This document shows, in pieces, positions 37,700 through 47,282 of a stretch of 64,000 nucleotides of DNA. Both the position numbers and the translations under genes were made by a program. Numbering within the stretch: the first letter of the stretch is position 1; every line of letters starts with the position of its first letter. The stretch is from JBJXHC01 sp046160825 (GTDB taxonomy: Bacteria > Bacteroidota > Ignavibacteria > UBA10030 > UBA6906), in contig JBJXHC010000039.1 of the NCBI GenBank assembly GCA_046160825.1, positions 3,194 through 67,193 of the forward strand. Reading direction: 5' to 3'. The notes beneath the pieces were generated by a model. The model did not search any database, had not been told where the DNA came from, and worked only from the letters and a program-made list of their open reading frames with translations.

Positions 37700-38722
37700 C
37701 TACCTTCTCCCCGCGATAAAATCCTCCGCCAACTGCACATCGTCAGGGCTCCCGATGAAAAGCGGCGTGCGCTGGTGAAGCTTCTCCGGCTGGATATCGA
37801 GAATCCGGCGCTTACCGTCCGAGGCGCGTCCCCCCGCCTGCTCCACGATATAGCCGAGCGGATTGTTTTCGTACATCAGTCGGAGCTTGCCATTCGGGTT
37901 TTTTGAGTCGCCCGGGTAGCAGTAGATACCGCCATACAGGAGCGTTCGATGAACATCCGCCACGAGTGAGCCGATATAACGCGCTGAGTATGGTCGGCCC
38001 GTGGCTTTATCTTCCTGCTTGAGGTGTTGGACATATTTCTGGATTGTCGGATCCCATCTCCCGACATTCCCTTCATTTATACTGTAGATGGAGCCTCGTT
38101 GGGGGATACGCATGTTCTCATGCGAGAGCAGGAATTCCCCCACTGTCGGATCGAGTGTAAATCCATGGACGCCATGACCCGTGCTGTACACCACCATCAT
38201 GCTTGAACTGTAGAGAATGTATCCCGCCGCAACCTGTTTGTAACCCGGTTGCAACACATCCTCCAATGTTCCCGGTCCCGAAGGCGTGACGCGGCGAAGT
38301 ACCGAGAAGATCGTCCCGACCGTAATATTGGCGTCGATGTTGCCGGATCCGTCAAGCGGGTCATATAACAAGACGTAATTGCCATGCGGATAAGCATCGG
38401 GAATGTGCATGAGGTCTTCATGTTCCTCGGATGCCATCACGCAGAGATGTCCACCGTGATCCATTGCTTTGAAGATTGTCTCATCAGCAAACTCGTCAAG
38501 CTTCTTCACCTCGTCGCCGCTGATGTTCATGCGATCTGTCTTGCCGAGAATATTCACGAGTCCGGCTTTGCTCACGTCGCGCCAGACAAGTTTTGCAGCA
38601 AGGGAGAGTGCGTGCAAAAGACCCGAGAACTCACCGGTTGCGCCGGGATGGTCGCGTTCACCTTCAATGATGTGGCGTTCAAGTGTCATGAACTTTAGCG
38701 GGGTCGGAGTTGCTGCTGTCAT
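37700..38722 (-). CDS. fbp: Fructose-1,6-bisphosphatase, class I
   Basis: 340 aa from ATG 38722, the usual family length. Metal and substrate motifs are present: SEEHEDLM, LLYDPLDGSGNIDANITVGT (the DPLDGS metal site), RYIGSLVADVHRTLLYGG and the late NPLGYIVEQAGGRAS. It hydrolyses fructose 1,6-bisphosphate to fructose 6-phosphate in gluconeogenesis, in the cytoplasm. It is the last gene of a minus-strand series, 126 bases after the alpha/beta hydrolase gene, so it may have its own promoter. No unusual residues are seen. Confidence 0.96.
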   Translation of the reverse strand: MTAATPTPLKFMTLERHIIEGERDHPGATGEFSGLLHALSLAAKLVWRDVSKAGLVNILGKTDRMNISGDEVKKLDEFADETIFKAMDHGGHLCVMASEEHEDLMHIPDAYPHGNYVLLYDPLDGSGNIDANITVGTIFSVLRRVTPSGPGTLEDVLQPGYKQVAAGYILYSSSMMVVYSTGHGVHGFTLDPTVGEFLLSHENMRIPQRGSIYSINEGNVGRWDPTIQKYVQHLKQEDKATGRPYSARYIGSLVADVHRTLLYGGIYCYPGDSKNPNGKLRLMYENNPLGYIVEQAGGRASDGKRRILDIQPEKLHQRTPLFIGSPDDVQLAEDFIAGRR

Positions 38723-38848
38723 ACGGTCCCTTACATGATTTGGATAACCAGCGTGAGGTTCTGACCCCGTGGCGCGAGGAACAATCCGGGGAAAAAAGAA
38801 CGCGGAAATGTGTTTGAATCTAAAGAATCACGGTGAGAGTTGCAAGAA

Positions 38849-39682
38849 TCACCGAATGACGCGGGTAAGGAACTCCCGAATGCCGCTTTCGTACAGTATT
38901 GCAGAAACAACATGACCGTCGTTGTGGCCGCCCGAAATCTGTAGGAATTCCTTGGGCATGCGCGCCACACCGTACAACGCCAGACCATGCTCAAACGGGA
39001 CAACCTCGTCCTGTTGACTGTGGATAATCAACACCGGGCACGCAACTCTTTGCAGATACTCCACGGTCGGATAACGATATCTGAGCATGAGTCCGACAGG
39101 AAGAACGGGATATGCCCGTGCGGCCATAGCGGGGAGAGATGTGAATGTCGATTGCAGAATGAGCGCTTGTGGAGTTTCCTGTGAAGCGATATATGCGGCC
39201 ACGGGACCTCCCAACGACAAGCCGACAACGACAATTTTCTTGGATGTGAACCCGCGCTCCGTGGCCAGGTAGCTCCATGCAGCCTCAACATCTCTATACA
39301 TACCCCCTTCACCCGGCTCTCCTTCGCTTGTTCCATAGCCACGATAGTCGAACACGAAGACCGAATGGCCGAGCCTGTGGAGCGTTTTTATGTATTCCAG
39401 CAACGAGGAGATGTTGCCACCATTCCCATGACAGAAGAGGACGACAGATGTGGAATCCGCCGGTATGAACCAGGCTCCCAGTCGAAGACCGTCCGCTGTT
39501 GTGAGTTGGACATCCTCAAACTGAAGACCGATTGCCTCAGGGGTCGCTGTAATCTCTTTGAAGGGGAAGAAAACGAACCGGTCCTGACTGACATAAAGAA
39601 ACGCAGCAAACAGGAGGTAGACAAACACAAGAACGCCAAGGGTAATAACTAACGCCAAGCGGATCTTCTCGCGGGTCTGCAT
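38849..39682 (-). CDS. Membrane-anchored alpha/beta hydrolase
   Basis: 277 aa. A membrane anchor lies at about 10-30 (LALVITLGVLVFVYLLFAAFL). The oxyanion region is VLFCHGNGGNISSL. The nucleophile elbow GLSLGG has Ser at about 160. The acid lies in HSQQDEVVPFEHG and His in SGGHNDGHV. The layout matches the FrsA/BAAT-like 'serine aminopeptidase' hydrolases (BEM46/ABHD13 type) that often sit at the cytoplasmic membrane with unknown esters as substrates. It follows the 95-aa gene by 4 bases in the minus-strand operon. Confidence 0.88.
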   Translation of the reverse strand: MQTREKIRLALVITLGVLVFVYLLFAAFLYVSQDRFVFFPFKEITATPEAIGLQFEDVQLTTADGLRLGAWFIPADSTSVVLFCHGNGGNISSLLEYIKTLHRLGHSVFVFDYRGYGTSEGEPGEGGMYRDVEAAWSYLATERGFTSKKIVVVGLSLGGPVAAYIASQETPQALILQSTFTSLPAMAARAYPVLPVGLMLRYRYPTVEYLQRVACPVLIIHSQQDEVVPFEHGLALYGVARMPKEFLQISGGHNDGHVVSAILYESGIREFLTRVIR

Positions 39683-39686
39683 GTGT

Positions 39687-39974
39687 TCACAGTTCCGGTC
39701 TCGTGAGGTGTGGCGGCTCGAACCCCCGGTACGTATCGAAACGGGAATCGTAGAAGACGATATTGAAGGAACTGTCGCGCAACGTTCCGCCGGATGGAGA
39801 GAGATAAAAATCGGAGACCGTATCTGTCTGCTTGTTCACCGGCTTTCCGTTCTCCGTATAAAATGTGAGTGTGTAACTCCCGAGGAGAAAGGGTGCTGTC
39901 TTCAACTGTTCGAATAAATTCTGATCTTTGAAGAGAAACAGATCGTCAACCGGTTGTTCTCCGGCATCGCTCAC
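39687..39974 (-). CDS. Small protein of unknown function, 95 aa
   Basis: GTG start at 39974 overlaps the stop of the aldo-keto reductase gene by 4 bases (GTGA), which supports both the start and translational coupling. No signal peptide. The product has a short helix (LFLFKDQNLFEQLKTAP) and then strands FLLGSYTLTFYTENGKPV and FYLSPSGGTLRD...FNIVFYD. No family is recognised. Its tight place between the reductase and the hydrolase suggests a real gene. Confidence 0.6.
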   Translation of the reverse strand: MSDAGEQPVDDLFLFKDQNLFEQLKTAPFLLGSYTLTFYTENGKPVNKQTDTVSDFYLSPSGGTLRDSSFNIVFYDSRFDTYRGFEPPHLTRPEL

Positions 39975-40933
39975 TGCCCACCGCCCATTGACTCGAATGT
40001 TCGCTCGCCAACACTCTGGTCGATAAAAAACAATTGGTCGTCTACAATATTCAGCCGTTCATTCGTCGCGATGTGCCGGATCTGCTGCGCACTCTTCGCG
40101 CCACAAACAGCGACACTCACCGTTTCGTTACGCAACACCCAGCCGAGGGCAAGTTGTGTAAGACTTACCCCTTGCTGTTCGGCAATCTTGCGCAATCGGT
40201 TCACGGCTTCCACATTATCACGGTAGCGTTGTCCGCGGAACCGTTTGTCCAGCACACGATGATCGGTGATATCGAAAACGGAATTGCGGTGCAACTCACC
40301 ATGCAGGAGTCCGCAGAGAAACGGCTCACTCGCAATGACAGAAATTCCTGCCGCACGGCAAAATGGAAGGACCTCATTTTCAATCATGCGGTTCATGACA
40401 TTATATGGTGCCTCCACGGCTTCGATACGTCCATACCGTAGTTCATCACGCAGACGCGCAGTATCAGCTTCGCACGTACCGATGAAACGGATCTTACCGG
40501 CCTGCCGAAGCTCAACCAGTGTCTCCATTGTTTCCTTCACCGGTGTGTGTGGGTCAGGGCCGTAGATCATATAGAGATCTATGTGATCTCTCTTCAGTCG
40601 CCGCAGACTTCCTTCCACTCTCTTGATGATGGATTCCCTGTCGTTGCTTCTCCAGATGTTAAGATCGGAAACACTGCCGGTGCCGTTCTTCGTGGCAATA
40701 AACACGCGGTCGATGTGGTTTCCCAATGCTTCAGCAAGGAGTTCCTCTGCTCTGCCGTCCCCGTATGTCGGTGACGTATCGAAGAACGTAATGCCAAGAT
40801 CAATGGCGGCGTGAACCGTGCGCACGACATCAATCTTCGGCATCGGGCCATACAATCCTCCGAACGCCATCGTCCCAAGTCCAAGTCTGGAGACGACCTG
40901 ATTTGTTCTACCAAGCTTGACGTATTCGACCAT
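39971..40933 (-). CDS. Aldo/keto reductase
   Basis: 320 aa. AKR signature segments: RLGLGTMAFGG, FFDTSPTYGDGRAEELL (the D and catalytic Tyr), VFIATKNGTG (catalytic Lys), YMIYGPDPHTPVKET (His) and the C-terminal LALGWVLRNETVSVAVCGA, which binds the cofactor phosphate. It reduces carbonyls with NADPH in the cytoplasm. The substrate is not evident. It follows the short-chain dehydrogenase by 3 bases, in one operon. Confidence 0.92.
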   Translation of the reverse strand: MVEYVKLGRTNQVVSRLGLGTMAFGGLYGPMPKIDVVRTVHAAIDLGITFFDTSPTYGDGRAEELLAEALGNHIDRVFIATKNGTGSVSDLNIWRSNDRESIIKRVEGSLRRLKRDHIDLYMIYGPDPHTPVKETMETLVELRQAGKIRFIGTCEADTARLRDELRYGRIEAVEAPYNVMNRMIENEVLPFCRAAGISVIASEPFLCGLLHGELHRNSVFDITDHRVLDKRFRGQRYRDNVEAVNRLRKIAEQQGVSLTQLALGWVLRNETVSVAVCGAKSAQQIRHIATNERLNIVDDQLFFIDQSVGERTFESMGGGQ

Positions 40934-40936
40934 TCC

Positions 40937-41713
40937 CTAAACTCCTGTACGATGCACCATGGTCACCGATGCCTGATGGATTGAGGTCATGGATATTTCG
41001 TTGATGTTCACGTGTGGGGGACGAGTTGCACAGAATACAACGGCGTCGGCAACATCCTCGGCGCGTAACGGCGTCATACCGGCATAGGTTTTCGCAGCGC
41101 GCTCCTTGTCGCCGTGAAAGCGGACTTCGCTGAACTCCGTTTCCACCAATCCCGGATCCACGCTCGAAACACGCACCGCCGTGCCGAGCAAATCCATCTT
41201 CAGGCTGCGGGTGATTCCGGTGACGGCAAATTTCGTGGCGCTATAGACATTGCCGGCTGGATAGGTCTGCTGGCCTGCTATCGATCCGATGTTGACGACA
41301 TGACCAGTGTTTCGTTCAATCATTGATGGCAACACCGCGCGGGTAACGTACAACAAGCCCTTCACGTTCGTATCGATCATTTCGTCCCAGTCTTCGGTTT
41401 TTCCTTCGTGAAGCTTGACGAGACCCCGGCTCAGGCCCGCGTTGTTCACGAGAATGTCGATGGGTTTCCATTCTGCGGGAAGTGCGTTAAAGAAAACCTC
41501 AACTGCCTTCTGCTTTCGTACATCCAATTCGCCGGTGAAGATGCTGGTGCCATGTTGCCCGGCGAGCTTCTTGGCCATTTCATCCAACCGCGAGCGTCGT
41601 CGCGCAACGAGGATGAGCTTGCTTCCCTCACGCGCAAACGAGGCAGCACATGCGGCGCCAATACCGCTACTGGCGCCGGTGATACAGACGATGGAGTTCT
41701 TGAGAGAAATCAT
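40937..41713 (-). CDS. Short-chain dehydrogenase/reductase
   Basis: 258 aa, the classical SDR length. TGASSGIGAACA binds the dinucleotide (about 12-23), NNAG follows about 90, and the active site is Ser in VNIGSIAG, Tyr and Lys in YSATKFAVTG (about 155-160). It resembles the NADP-dependent 3-hydroxy acid dehydrogenases (YdfG type). It starts 34 bases after the M49-like gene's stop and is part of the minus-strand operon. Confidence 0.94.
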   Translation of the reverse strand: MISLKNSIVCITGASSGIGAACAASFAREGSKLILVARRRSRLDEMAKKLAGQHGTSIFTGELDVRKQKAVEVFFNALPAEWKPIDILVNNAGLSRGLVKLHEGKTEDWDEMIDTNVKGLLYVTRAVLPSMIERNTGHVVNIGSIAGQQTYPAGNVYSATKFAVTGITRSLKMDLLGTAVRVSSVDPGLVETEFSEVRFHGDKERAAKTYAGMTPLRAEDVADAVVFCATRPPHVNINEISMTSIHQASVTMVHRTGV

Positions 41714-41747
41714 TCTTGAGAGGAAAGGCTTGTATTCCTGTACAACA

Positions 41748-43412
41748 TTATTGTCCTAGCGTGAAAATCGGATTGATGTCCGTCGGAACGTCCGTCAGTT
41801 TGTCCAACACCCGTTGCATCTGAGGACGGACAACGGCATACTTTTCGAACATGGCCTTGGCCTTGCCATAATCCCCGTCGGCCTGGACCGTCATAATCTC
41901 TCCGGTGAGCTTTCTGGTCGCATCTTTTATCTTACCAAAGTTGACGCTGAACGTCCCGGATGATTCGTTGAACTCGAACGCTCCTTCATCCAGAAGGTAA
42001 TTGAACTGCAACGCCATTCCCTTCCCATGCGCCTCGTTGATGCCGAAGCGGACGGAACGGAACACACCGGCAAGGAACGTGACGTACATTTGTTGCTCTG
42101 TTTCTTTCGCCACTACACCTTTATCAATCAGGTACTGCAATGCGAAGAGTCCGGAAATATCCGCCTTTGCTTCTTCAAGCGCGGAGTATTGCTCCTTCAA
42201 CTCCTGACGGACAGTTGTCGCCTTTCCGCCCACGGTGATATTGTGCGGCCCGAGACCATGCATCAGTTCGTGTGCGAGAATATGTGTAAAGAAGGGATCG
42301 AATGAAACGTGCGGCAATTGGGTTGTGTCAAGCGCGACCTTTGAGATCGGGGTCAGGACATTCTTGAACTTTGCCTCCTGCACATTTTTCAACATCACAC
42401 GCTTGCTTCCCTTCTCCTTCACCACCTTTTCATCGTTGGGGAGATTGTACGCAGCGGTCTGCACACCGGCAACGGCTTCTCCGCCGACATACACCTCGTC
42501 AACAACACGGATGGGAGACAGCGCTCCCAGCTTTGGATTGCGGTGCTTCGGGTCTATCGGGAGATTATTCTCGATCTCCTGTAGATACTGCGAGAACTTC
42601 TGGAGCTTGTCGGTCTCGGCTTCGTTCCGCAGGGTGATGAACGCTTCAAACGCCGCTTTGTAGTTGAACAGTTCATCCATGTACGTTTCATACGGACCGA
42701 TGGTAACATCAATCGGACTGTCGAGGTCCATCCATGCAACATCGCTGTCGTAGTAATTATCACTCAAGAACGCCGCGGCACGTTTCGTGAGAAATGCTTT
42801 CAATGTCGCATTGTCCGTCAGTTCGGCAGCTTCGCGCAGCAATGCAGCAGCAGGCTCCAGAACGTCCCGGTACTCTTCGCTGTAGGGCACAAGTTTGAGT
42901 GAGCGGTCGGCATTCCGTCGCACCGTATGGAAAAATCCCGTGGCTTTCTTCTTTTCCATTTCCGGCAGCGTCGCCACCCACGTCTCAAACTCCTCCTTCG
43001 TCATATCGTCCGGATAGAAGTTTGCGTGGTGAGGCTTGGAGGGGACTCCATCAACGAATGCCGAGTCATTGTCCAGGCTCGACCATGGACCCAATTCGAT
43101 GGTGAACAACTGGAGACGTTCCTTTCCGGCGGCCGTGGTATCTTGTTGCAACCGGGCAAAGAGCTCTTCGTTCCCGCTCCACATCTGGCGGATGTAGATA
43201 CGCGTCATGAGCTTTGCGGCTTCGATCAGCTTGTCGAGGGCTTGACGATCGTTTGGGGAGAGGTTCGCGGCATCGCCGGCAAGTTCAGCGGGAGCAAAGC
43301 GCTTGATTTTCTTTGCGACTGCGGATTCAACCTTGGGTGGAGCCTCTTTCGTGCAGCTTACCGTTGTAAGAATCATGATACTCACCAATAAATGAAGAGC
43401 AAGAGATCGCAT
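41748..43412 (-). CDS. M49-like zinc peptidase lipoprotein (DPP III-related, HExxH form)
   Basis: 554 aa. A signal peptide has lipobox TTVSC at Cys20. Residues 60-200 and 230-360 resemble the two-lobed DPP III/MutT-family scaffold: RIYIRQMWSGNEELFARLQQD, NFYPDDMTKEEFETWVATLP, PYSEEYRDVLEPAAALL. The zinc site is HELMHGLGPHN, with H381, E382 and H385, and the third ligand lies in EEAKADIS (about 415-420). Classical DPP III has HExxGH; the shorter HExxH is known in a few bacterial members such as that of Caldithrix. It removes dipeptides from oligopeptides in characterised relatives. Export as a lipoprotein is unusual. A paralogue ends the window. Confidence 0.85.
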   Translation of the reverse strand: MRSLALHLLVSIMILTTVSCTKEAPPKVESAVAKKIKRFAPAELAGDAANLSPNDRQALDKLIEAAKLMTRIYIRQMWSGNEELFARLQQDTTAAGKERLQLFTIELGPWSSLDNDSAFVDGVPSKPHHANFYPDDMTKEEFETWVATLPEMEKKKATGFFHTVRRNADRSLKLVPYSEEYRDVLEPAAALLREAAELTDNATLKAFLTKRAAAFLSDNYYDSDVAWMDLDSPIDVTIGPYETYMDELFNYKAAFEAFITLRNEAETDKLQKFSQYLQEIENNLPIDPKHRNPKLGALSPIRVVDEVYVGGEAVAGVQTAAYNLPNDEKVVKEKGSKRVMLKNVQEAKFKNVLTPISKVALDTTQLPHVSFDPFFTHILAHELMHGLGPHNITVGGKATTVRQELKEQYSALEEAKADISGLFALQYLIDKGVVAKETEQQMYVTFLAGVFRSVRFGINEAHGKGMALQFNYLLDEGAFEFNESSGTFSVNFGKIKDATRKLTGEIMTVQADGDYGKAKAMFEKYAVVRPQMQRVLDKLTDVPTDINPIFTLGQ

Positions 43413-43446
43413 GGGTTTACCTTTTTAAGAAGTGGAATGTGCGGAT

Positions 43447-43476
43447 AAGATAAGCAATCGCGGAGGACATTTGCAA
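43447..43476 (-). promoter_or_regulatory. Sigma-70-like promoter of the M49-like peptidase gene
   Basis: Minus-strand TTGCAA (43471-43476), 18-base spacer, TATCTT (43447-43452), about 35 bases upstream of the start. It probably drives the operon down to the hydrolase gene. Confidence 0.55.
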
Positions 43477-43615
43477 TTTACGAGCAATGAAAACAGAGGA
43501 GATGCAGTTTATGGAGTTGGTAGAGTTTGTGGAGTTAAGTATTGACAACTCCAAACGTCAGGGATCCAGGTCAAAAAAACATCCCACATCCCCGCTGCGC
43601 CTCCATCCCCCGTGT

Positions 43616-46600
43616 CTACCGGAGTAACATCATCTTCCGTGTCTGGACGAAGTCCTTTACCTTCAAATGATAGAAATACACGCCGGACGCGACCATCCTT
43701 CCGAACTCATTTCGTGCGTCCCATTGTGTTACGTGGCTTCCGGGCTCCATCTCGCCATTGACGAGTGTGCGCACTCTCTGTCCAAGAATATTGAAGATGT
43801 GAAGCTCGACCGACGAGCGGGACACGAGCCCATACCTGATCGTGGTGACCGGGTTGAACGGATTCGGATAGTTCTGGTACAGATGCACTGAAAGTGGAAT
43901 CTCACCCACGGGTACACTCGCCGGAGTTGCAACGACTTCCAGGCTGTCGCCACTGAAATTCGGTTTCCTGCTGGTAATGCGGAAGACAGTCCCTTCTTCA
44001 GGAAGAAGTTGGTTGTACGGGCCGGGGATATTCCCTCCATCCCAATTCACGAAGACGATCCTTGCCATTACCTCGTCGTGATCGTTTCCATTTCCATCCG
44101 TCCCGTCATACCCAGGACCTTGATTCACAAATTCAGTCACATAACCGGTCTCACCGGGCGACCTATCAGTAGGCTCATACCAATATATCCAGTCGGTGTA
44201 GGGGTCATCACTACCACCCGAAACCCCGTGATCTATATGCTGAAGATTGAACTCAGCATTGCCGTCCGCATCATTCACCCATGGAATCATTCTGAAATCA
44301 TCCAGAGGATCGTCCGGAGTATCAATCCCGGTATTCCAAATCTCAAATGGAACGTCGATCACCTCTCCCGTTGTGAACGCCAACCAGGCCTTTCCCCCTG
44401 TTGCGGTAAAGCGGAGCTCGAAATCGTATGGGACGAACCGGCTGAAGTTGTCGCCGCGAAAGACGCGTTGGACAAACCATCCTGCATAAGACACGTCTCC
44501 GCTACCAAAAGATCCTGTGTGAATAAGCCACTCCGCCGGTCCGACCTGTTGTCGTTCCGTCGGATCGGCAAATACAGGAAACCCTGCAAAGGTCGCGGCT
44601 GCGCCTTCAGGCGGGGCAAGTGGACCGGCAGCATTTGCGACCGTCAGGAAATCCTTGACGCCGGGATTCGCCAGGCCGTCGATAACACGGTACTGGACAC
44701 CATCAATCACGGGATGAGGATAGTCCGGGTCAGCGCTGATGACGCCGTTATCCCATTTGAGCTGACCGGTTATACGGTCATGCAACCTCCAATGAACGTC
44801 GGTCACTCCCTGAAAAAAAGAAATCAGGTACGCGTGGCCGGTGAGTTGCGACTCCTCGGCAATCACGGGCTTCACATTGTCCGGAGATCCATGAAGTGAC
44901 GTTACCTCAAGCGTATCACCCCAATGCAGTCCGGGAGTCCATGCCACCACAGGCACTGGCGAGCTCAGCAGGGATGATGCATAGTCGGATCGAATGCGGT
45001 ACGACAGAGTATGCACGTTGCCCGTGTCTGGCCCAATGGATATAAGAAAGAGCAAAGAACTTGATACCGTTGCATTAGGGGCAATACCTGTGTTGTAGAT
45101 AATTTCCTGATCGTCTGACCCGAAGGAGAGGTTGGTAATGCGTAATGTATCAATTGCGTTGATCCCGTCGGGATTGAAGATATCAAACGCGGCATGGACC
45201 GTCTCACCGTGATTGAGACTCGAATCCTGCTGACCGTTCTCCCAAACTACCCTGAAGTTATTCAATACCGGGGTTGGCCGAAGAGCGATATTCCCATATG
45301 ATCCATAAAACACAATCGAGTCAATCGGTGTATGAACAACAAGATCACCCTTCACCGGATACTTTGCATTTCTCTTAACGATGGAATTCCCCCAAATGCC
45401 ATCACCAGCAACGCTGTCATCATGGAGCCCATCGTCGAATAACTGGACCGAAAACAGCGGCTCGGAGCCGACCTCCGGAGAGAACGACACAGACGCACCT
45501 GTCGGTCCGGACTGCGATGAAAGATCGGCTTGCACATGGAGTTGTGTGGTTGTGTCCGTCGGGTGCGAAATCCATCTCGCCACATCCGGTACATCAAACT
45601 GCTTTCCATAGAACGATCGAAGCTGGACGACATTCTGTTTCATCTCCGCAAACGAGGTCAGGTGATTACCTGTGTGACGTATTCCCCCGACAAGTGCGAT
45701 GACAACCTCCTGTGTGTCGCCGTTCATCACTGTGAAGGGTCCGGTGGAAAGTGTTATCCTCCGATCTCCCGGCGCATCTATGTAGCCGTCAATGCGTCCG
45801 GTACCTGTGAGCGGATCGCCATCAAGCCAGAATGAAGACGGAATGCCTGGAGTAAGCGGGTGAATAAACGGAGACCCATCGAATCGCTCCAAACCCCTGA
45901 GAAGATTGTACCACTGTAGTGTGCCCTGGTATTGGCCAAGGGGTGGATCTGCAAATCCTCCTGAGCCCGCATAAGTCTGCGCTGTCATGGGGTGGTTTTT
46001 TTTACCGGGGAGTTTTCGGAAATCAAACAGAGCTGTATCCTGCACGTTACCGGTAGGCACAACCGGCCCCTGCAATAACGCGTATCCCACTGCTGCTGGA
46101 GGGAGAGAGAACCTGCCATACTCCTTATCAGTAGACTGGCCATTGTAAACGAATGTTGTGTGAAGAACGGTATCAGACCCGGTGAAGTCGTTACTCCAGT
46201 CGCCGAGATCCGGATCGGACCACTGGCAAACATACATGGAGTCAATAGAAAAGCCGGATTTGTTGATCATCCTCGTCCGTCGATACATTGCCTGCCCGAA
46301 CACGCCGTCCGCCTTGTACCCCCACAGTGTCATTTGCACTTCCAGTCCAATCGATGGTGACCCGTAGAGCAAGCGCGTGGCAATTGAATCGACATCATTA
46401 ATAACAAACCACATTACCTGGTCGGCATTTTGCAAACCCGGTCGATCAATACCGGCATCCCAAATCCCATTGGCATTGAGATCATAGAACGGCGCGCCAA
46501 GATCGCCCGGCCACTCATTCCAGTCGAGTACATATTGATTGATAATTGCCTGCGCCATCTGCGGCGTTACGTCGATGGGAGAGATGTTGTTAAACTCCGC

Positions 46601-47104
46601 CGTCTCCATGACAATGTCCGGATCTGTCGTCGTCAGGTTCTGCCAGTCGCGTCGTATCTTATATATGCGCGCACGCGGATGATCGGGATCGATGGCAAGA
46701 GGCGGTGCGGTTGGAGTTCCGGGAGTTGTTATCCATCCAGGTCTTGTACCGATGTTATACGTCTGGCCACCGACACGAAGCCGGGGCAAGGATGTGTCGC
46801 GAGTATCATCCACAATTCCACTCCACAACATACCATCCTGAAATACCACTCCTGCTGTCCCGCGAGGATAAACCGTGCCCGGATTCCCCGTTCCCGGAAT
46901 TCTCCCAGACCATCCGTCACGTCTCATCCAAACGGAGATGTTATTGATGTTGAGCAGCCCCATCTCTGAGTTGCTGAGGCGATTTGAAACAGGGCCTGAC
47001 ATCCCTTTGTCGGATGTGAGTTCTTTTTTCTGGGAAAGACCGGAATGACTGGAAAGAAGAACGATGATGCCGATGGTAATGCTGATCGCGTTTCGTCTCT
47101 TCAT
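43616..47104 (-). CDS. Large secreted type IX cargo protein, 1162 aa
   Basis: A signal peptide lies at 1-24 (SGLSQ). The N-terminal half resembles the secreted protein at 15129-16547: RVGGQTYNIGTR, FDGSPFIHPLTPGIPSSFWLD, then DRRITLSTGPFTVMNGDTQEVVIALVGG. The middle contains a GASVSFSPEVGSEPLFSVQLF Ig-like domain, DGLHDDSVAGDGIWGN, and calcium-type acidic stretches. The C-terminal sorting domain starts about 1085: QNYPNPFNPVTTIRYGL, IFNILGQRVRTLV, SGVYFYHLK, KMMLLR. No protease or glycosidase motif is recognised. A clean sigma-70-like promoter (47168-47196) precedes it. Downstream DNA to 43477 shows no clear terminator. Confidence 0.88.
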   Translation of the reverse strand: MKRRNAISITIGIIVLLSSHSGLSQKKELTSDKGMSGPVSNRLSNSEMGLLNINNISVWMRRDGWSGRIPGTGNPGTVYPRGTAGVVFQDGMLWSGIVDDTRDTSLPRLRVGGQTYNIGTRPGWITTPGTPTAPPLAIDPDHPRARIYKIRRDWQNLTTTDPDIVMETAEFNNISPIDVTPQMAQAIINQYVLDWNEWPGDLGAPFYDLNANGIWDAGIDRPGLQNADQVMWFVINDVDSIATRLLYGSPSIGLEVQMTLWGYKADGVFGQAMYRRTRMINKSGFSIDSMYVCQWSDPDLGDWSNDFTGSDTVLHTTFVYNGQSTDKEYGRFSLPPAAVGYALLQGPVVPTGNVQDTALFDFRKLPGKKNHPMTAQTYAGSGGFADPPLGQYQGTLQWYNLLRGLERFDGSPFIHPLTPGIPSSFWLDGDPLTGTGRIDGYIDAPGDRRITLSTGPFTVMNGDTQEVVIALVGGIRHTGNHLTSFAEMKQNVVQLRSFYGKQFDVPDVARWISHPTDTTTQLHVQADLSSQSGPTGASVSFSPEVGSEPLFSVQLFDDGLHDDSVAGDGIWGNSIVKRNAKYPVKGDLVVHTPIDSIVFYGSYGNIALRPTPVLNNFRVVWENGQQDSSLNHGETVHAAFDIFNPDGINAIDTLRITNLSFGSDDQEIIYNTGIAPNATVSSSLLFLISIGPDTGNVHTLSYRIRSDYASSLLSSPVPVVAWTPGLHWGDTLEVTSLHGSPDNVKPVIAEESQLTGHAYLISFFQGVTDVHWRLHDRITGQLKWDNGVISADPDYPHPVIDGVQYRVIDGLANPGVKDFLTVANAAGPLAPPEGAAATFAGFPVFADPTERQQVGPAEWLIHTGSFGSGDVSYAGWFVQRVFRGDNFSRFVPYDFELRFTATGGKAWLAFTTGEVIDVPFEIWNTGIDTPDDPLDDFRMIPWVNDADGNAEFNLQHIDHGVSGGSDDPYTDWIYWYEPTDRSPGETGYVTEFVNQGPGYDGTDGNGNDHDEVMARIVFVNWDGGNIPGPYNQLLPEEGTVFRITSRKPNFSGDSLEVVATPASVPVGEIPLSVHLYQNYPNPFNPVTTIRYGLVSRSSVELHIFNILGQRVRTLVNGEMEPGSHVTQWDARNEFGRMVASGVYFYHLKVKDFVQTRKMMLLR

Positions 47105-47167
47105 ATCCCCTCCTCATTCGAGTTTGGGCGGCGTGAAACTACAACAGGTTCATCAAGAAGTGTATGA

Positions 47168-47196
47168 AATATACTGCGCCCTTCCGCTATAGTCAA
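47168..47196 (-). promoter_or_regulatory. Sigma-70-like promoter of the 1162-aa cargo gene
   Basis: Minus-strand TTGACT (47191-47196), 17-base spacer, TATATT (47168-47173), about 64 bases upstream of the start. Confidence 0.7.
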
Positions 47197-47215
47197 GTTC
47201 TTGGGTGGATCCAAC

Positions 47216-47255
47216 AAAAACAACACCCCTGTCCGACGAGCGTCGAACAGGGGTG
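47216..47255 (-). terminator. Rho-independent terminator of the 47283-48608 gene
   Basis: CACCCCTGT (47224-47232) pairs with ACAGGGGTG (47247-47255), with inner CGAC/GTCG. On the minus strand TTGTTTTTG follows. Confidence 0.88.
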
Positions 47256-47282
47256 CGGGTTTTGACCGGGAATCAGAGGACG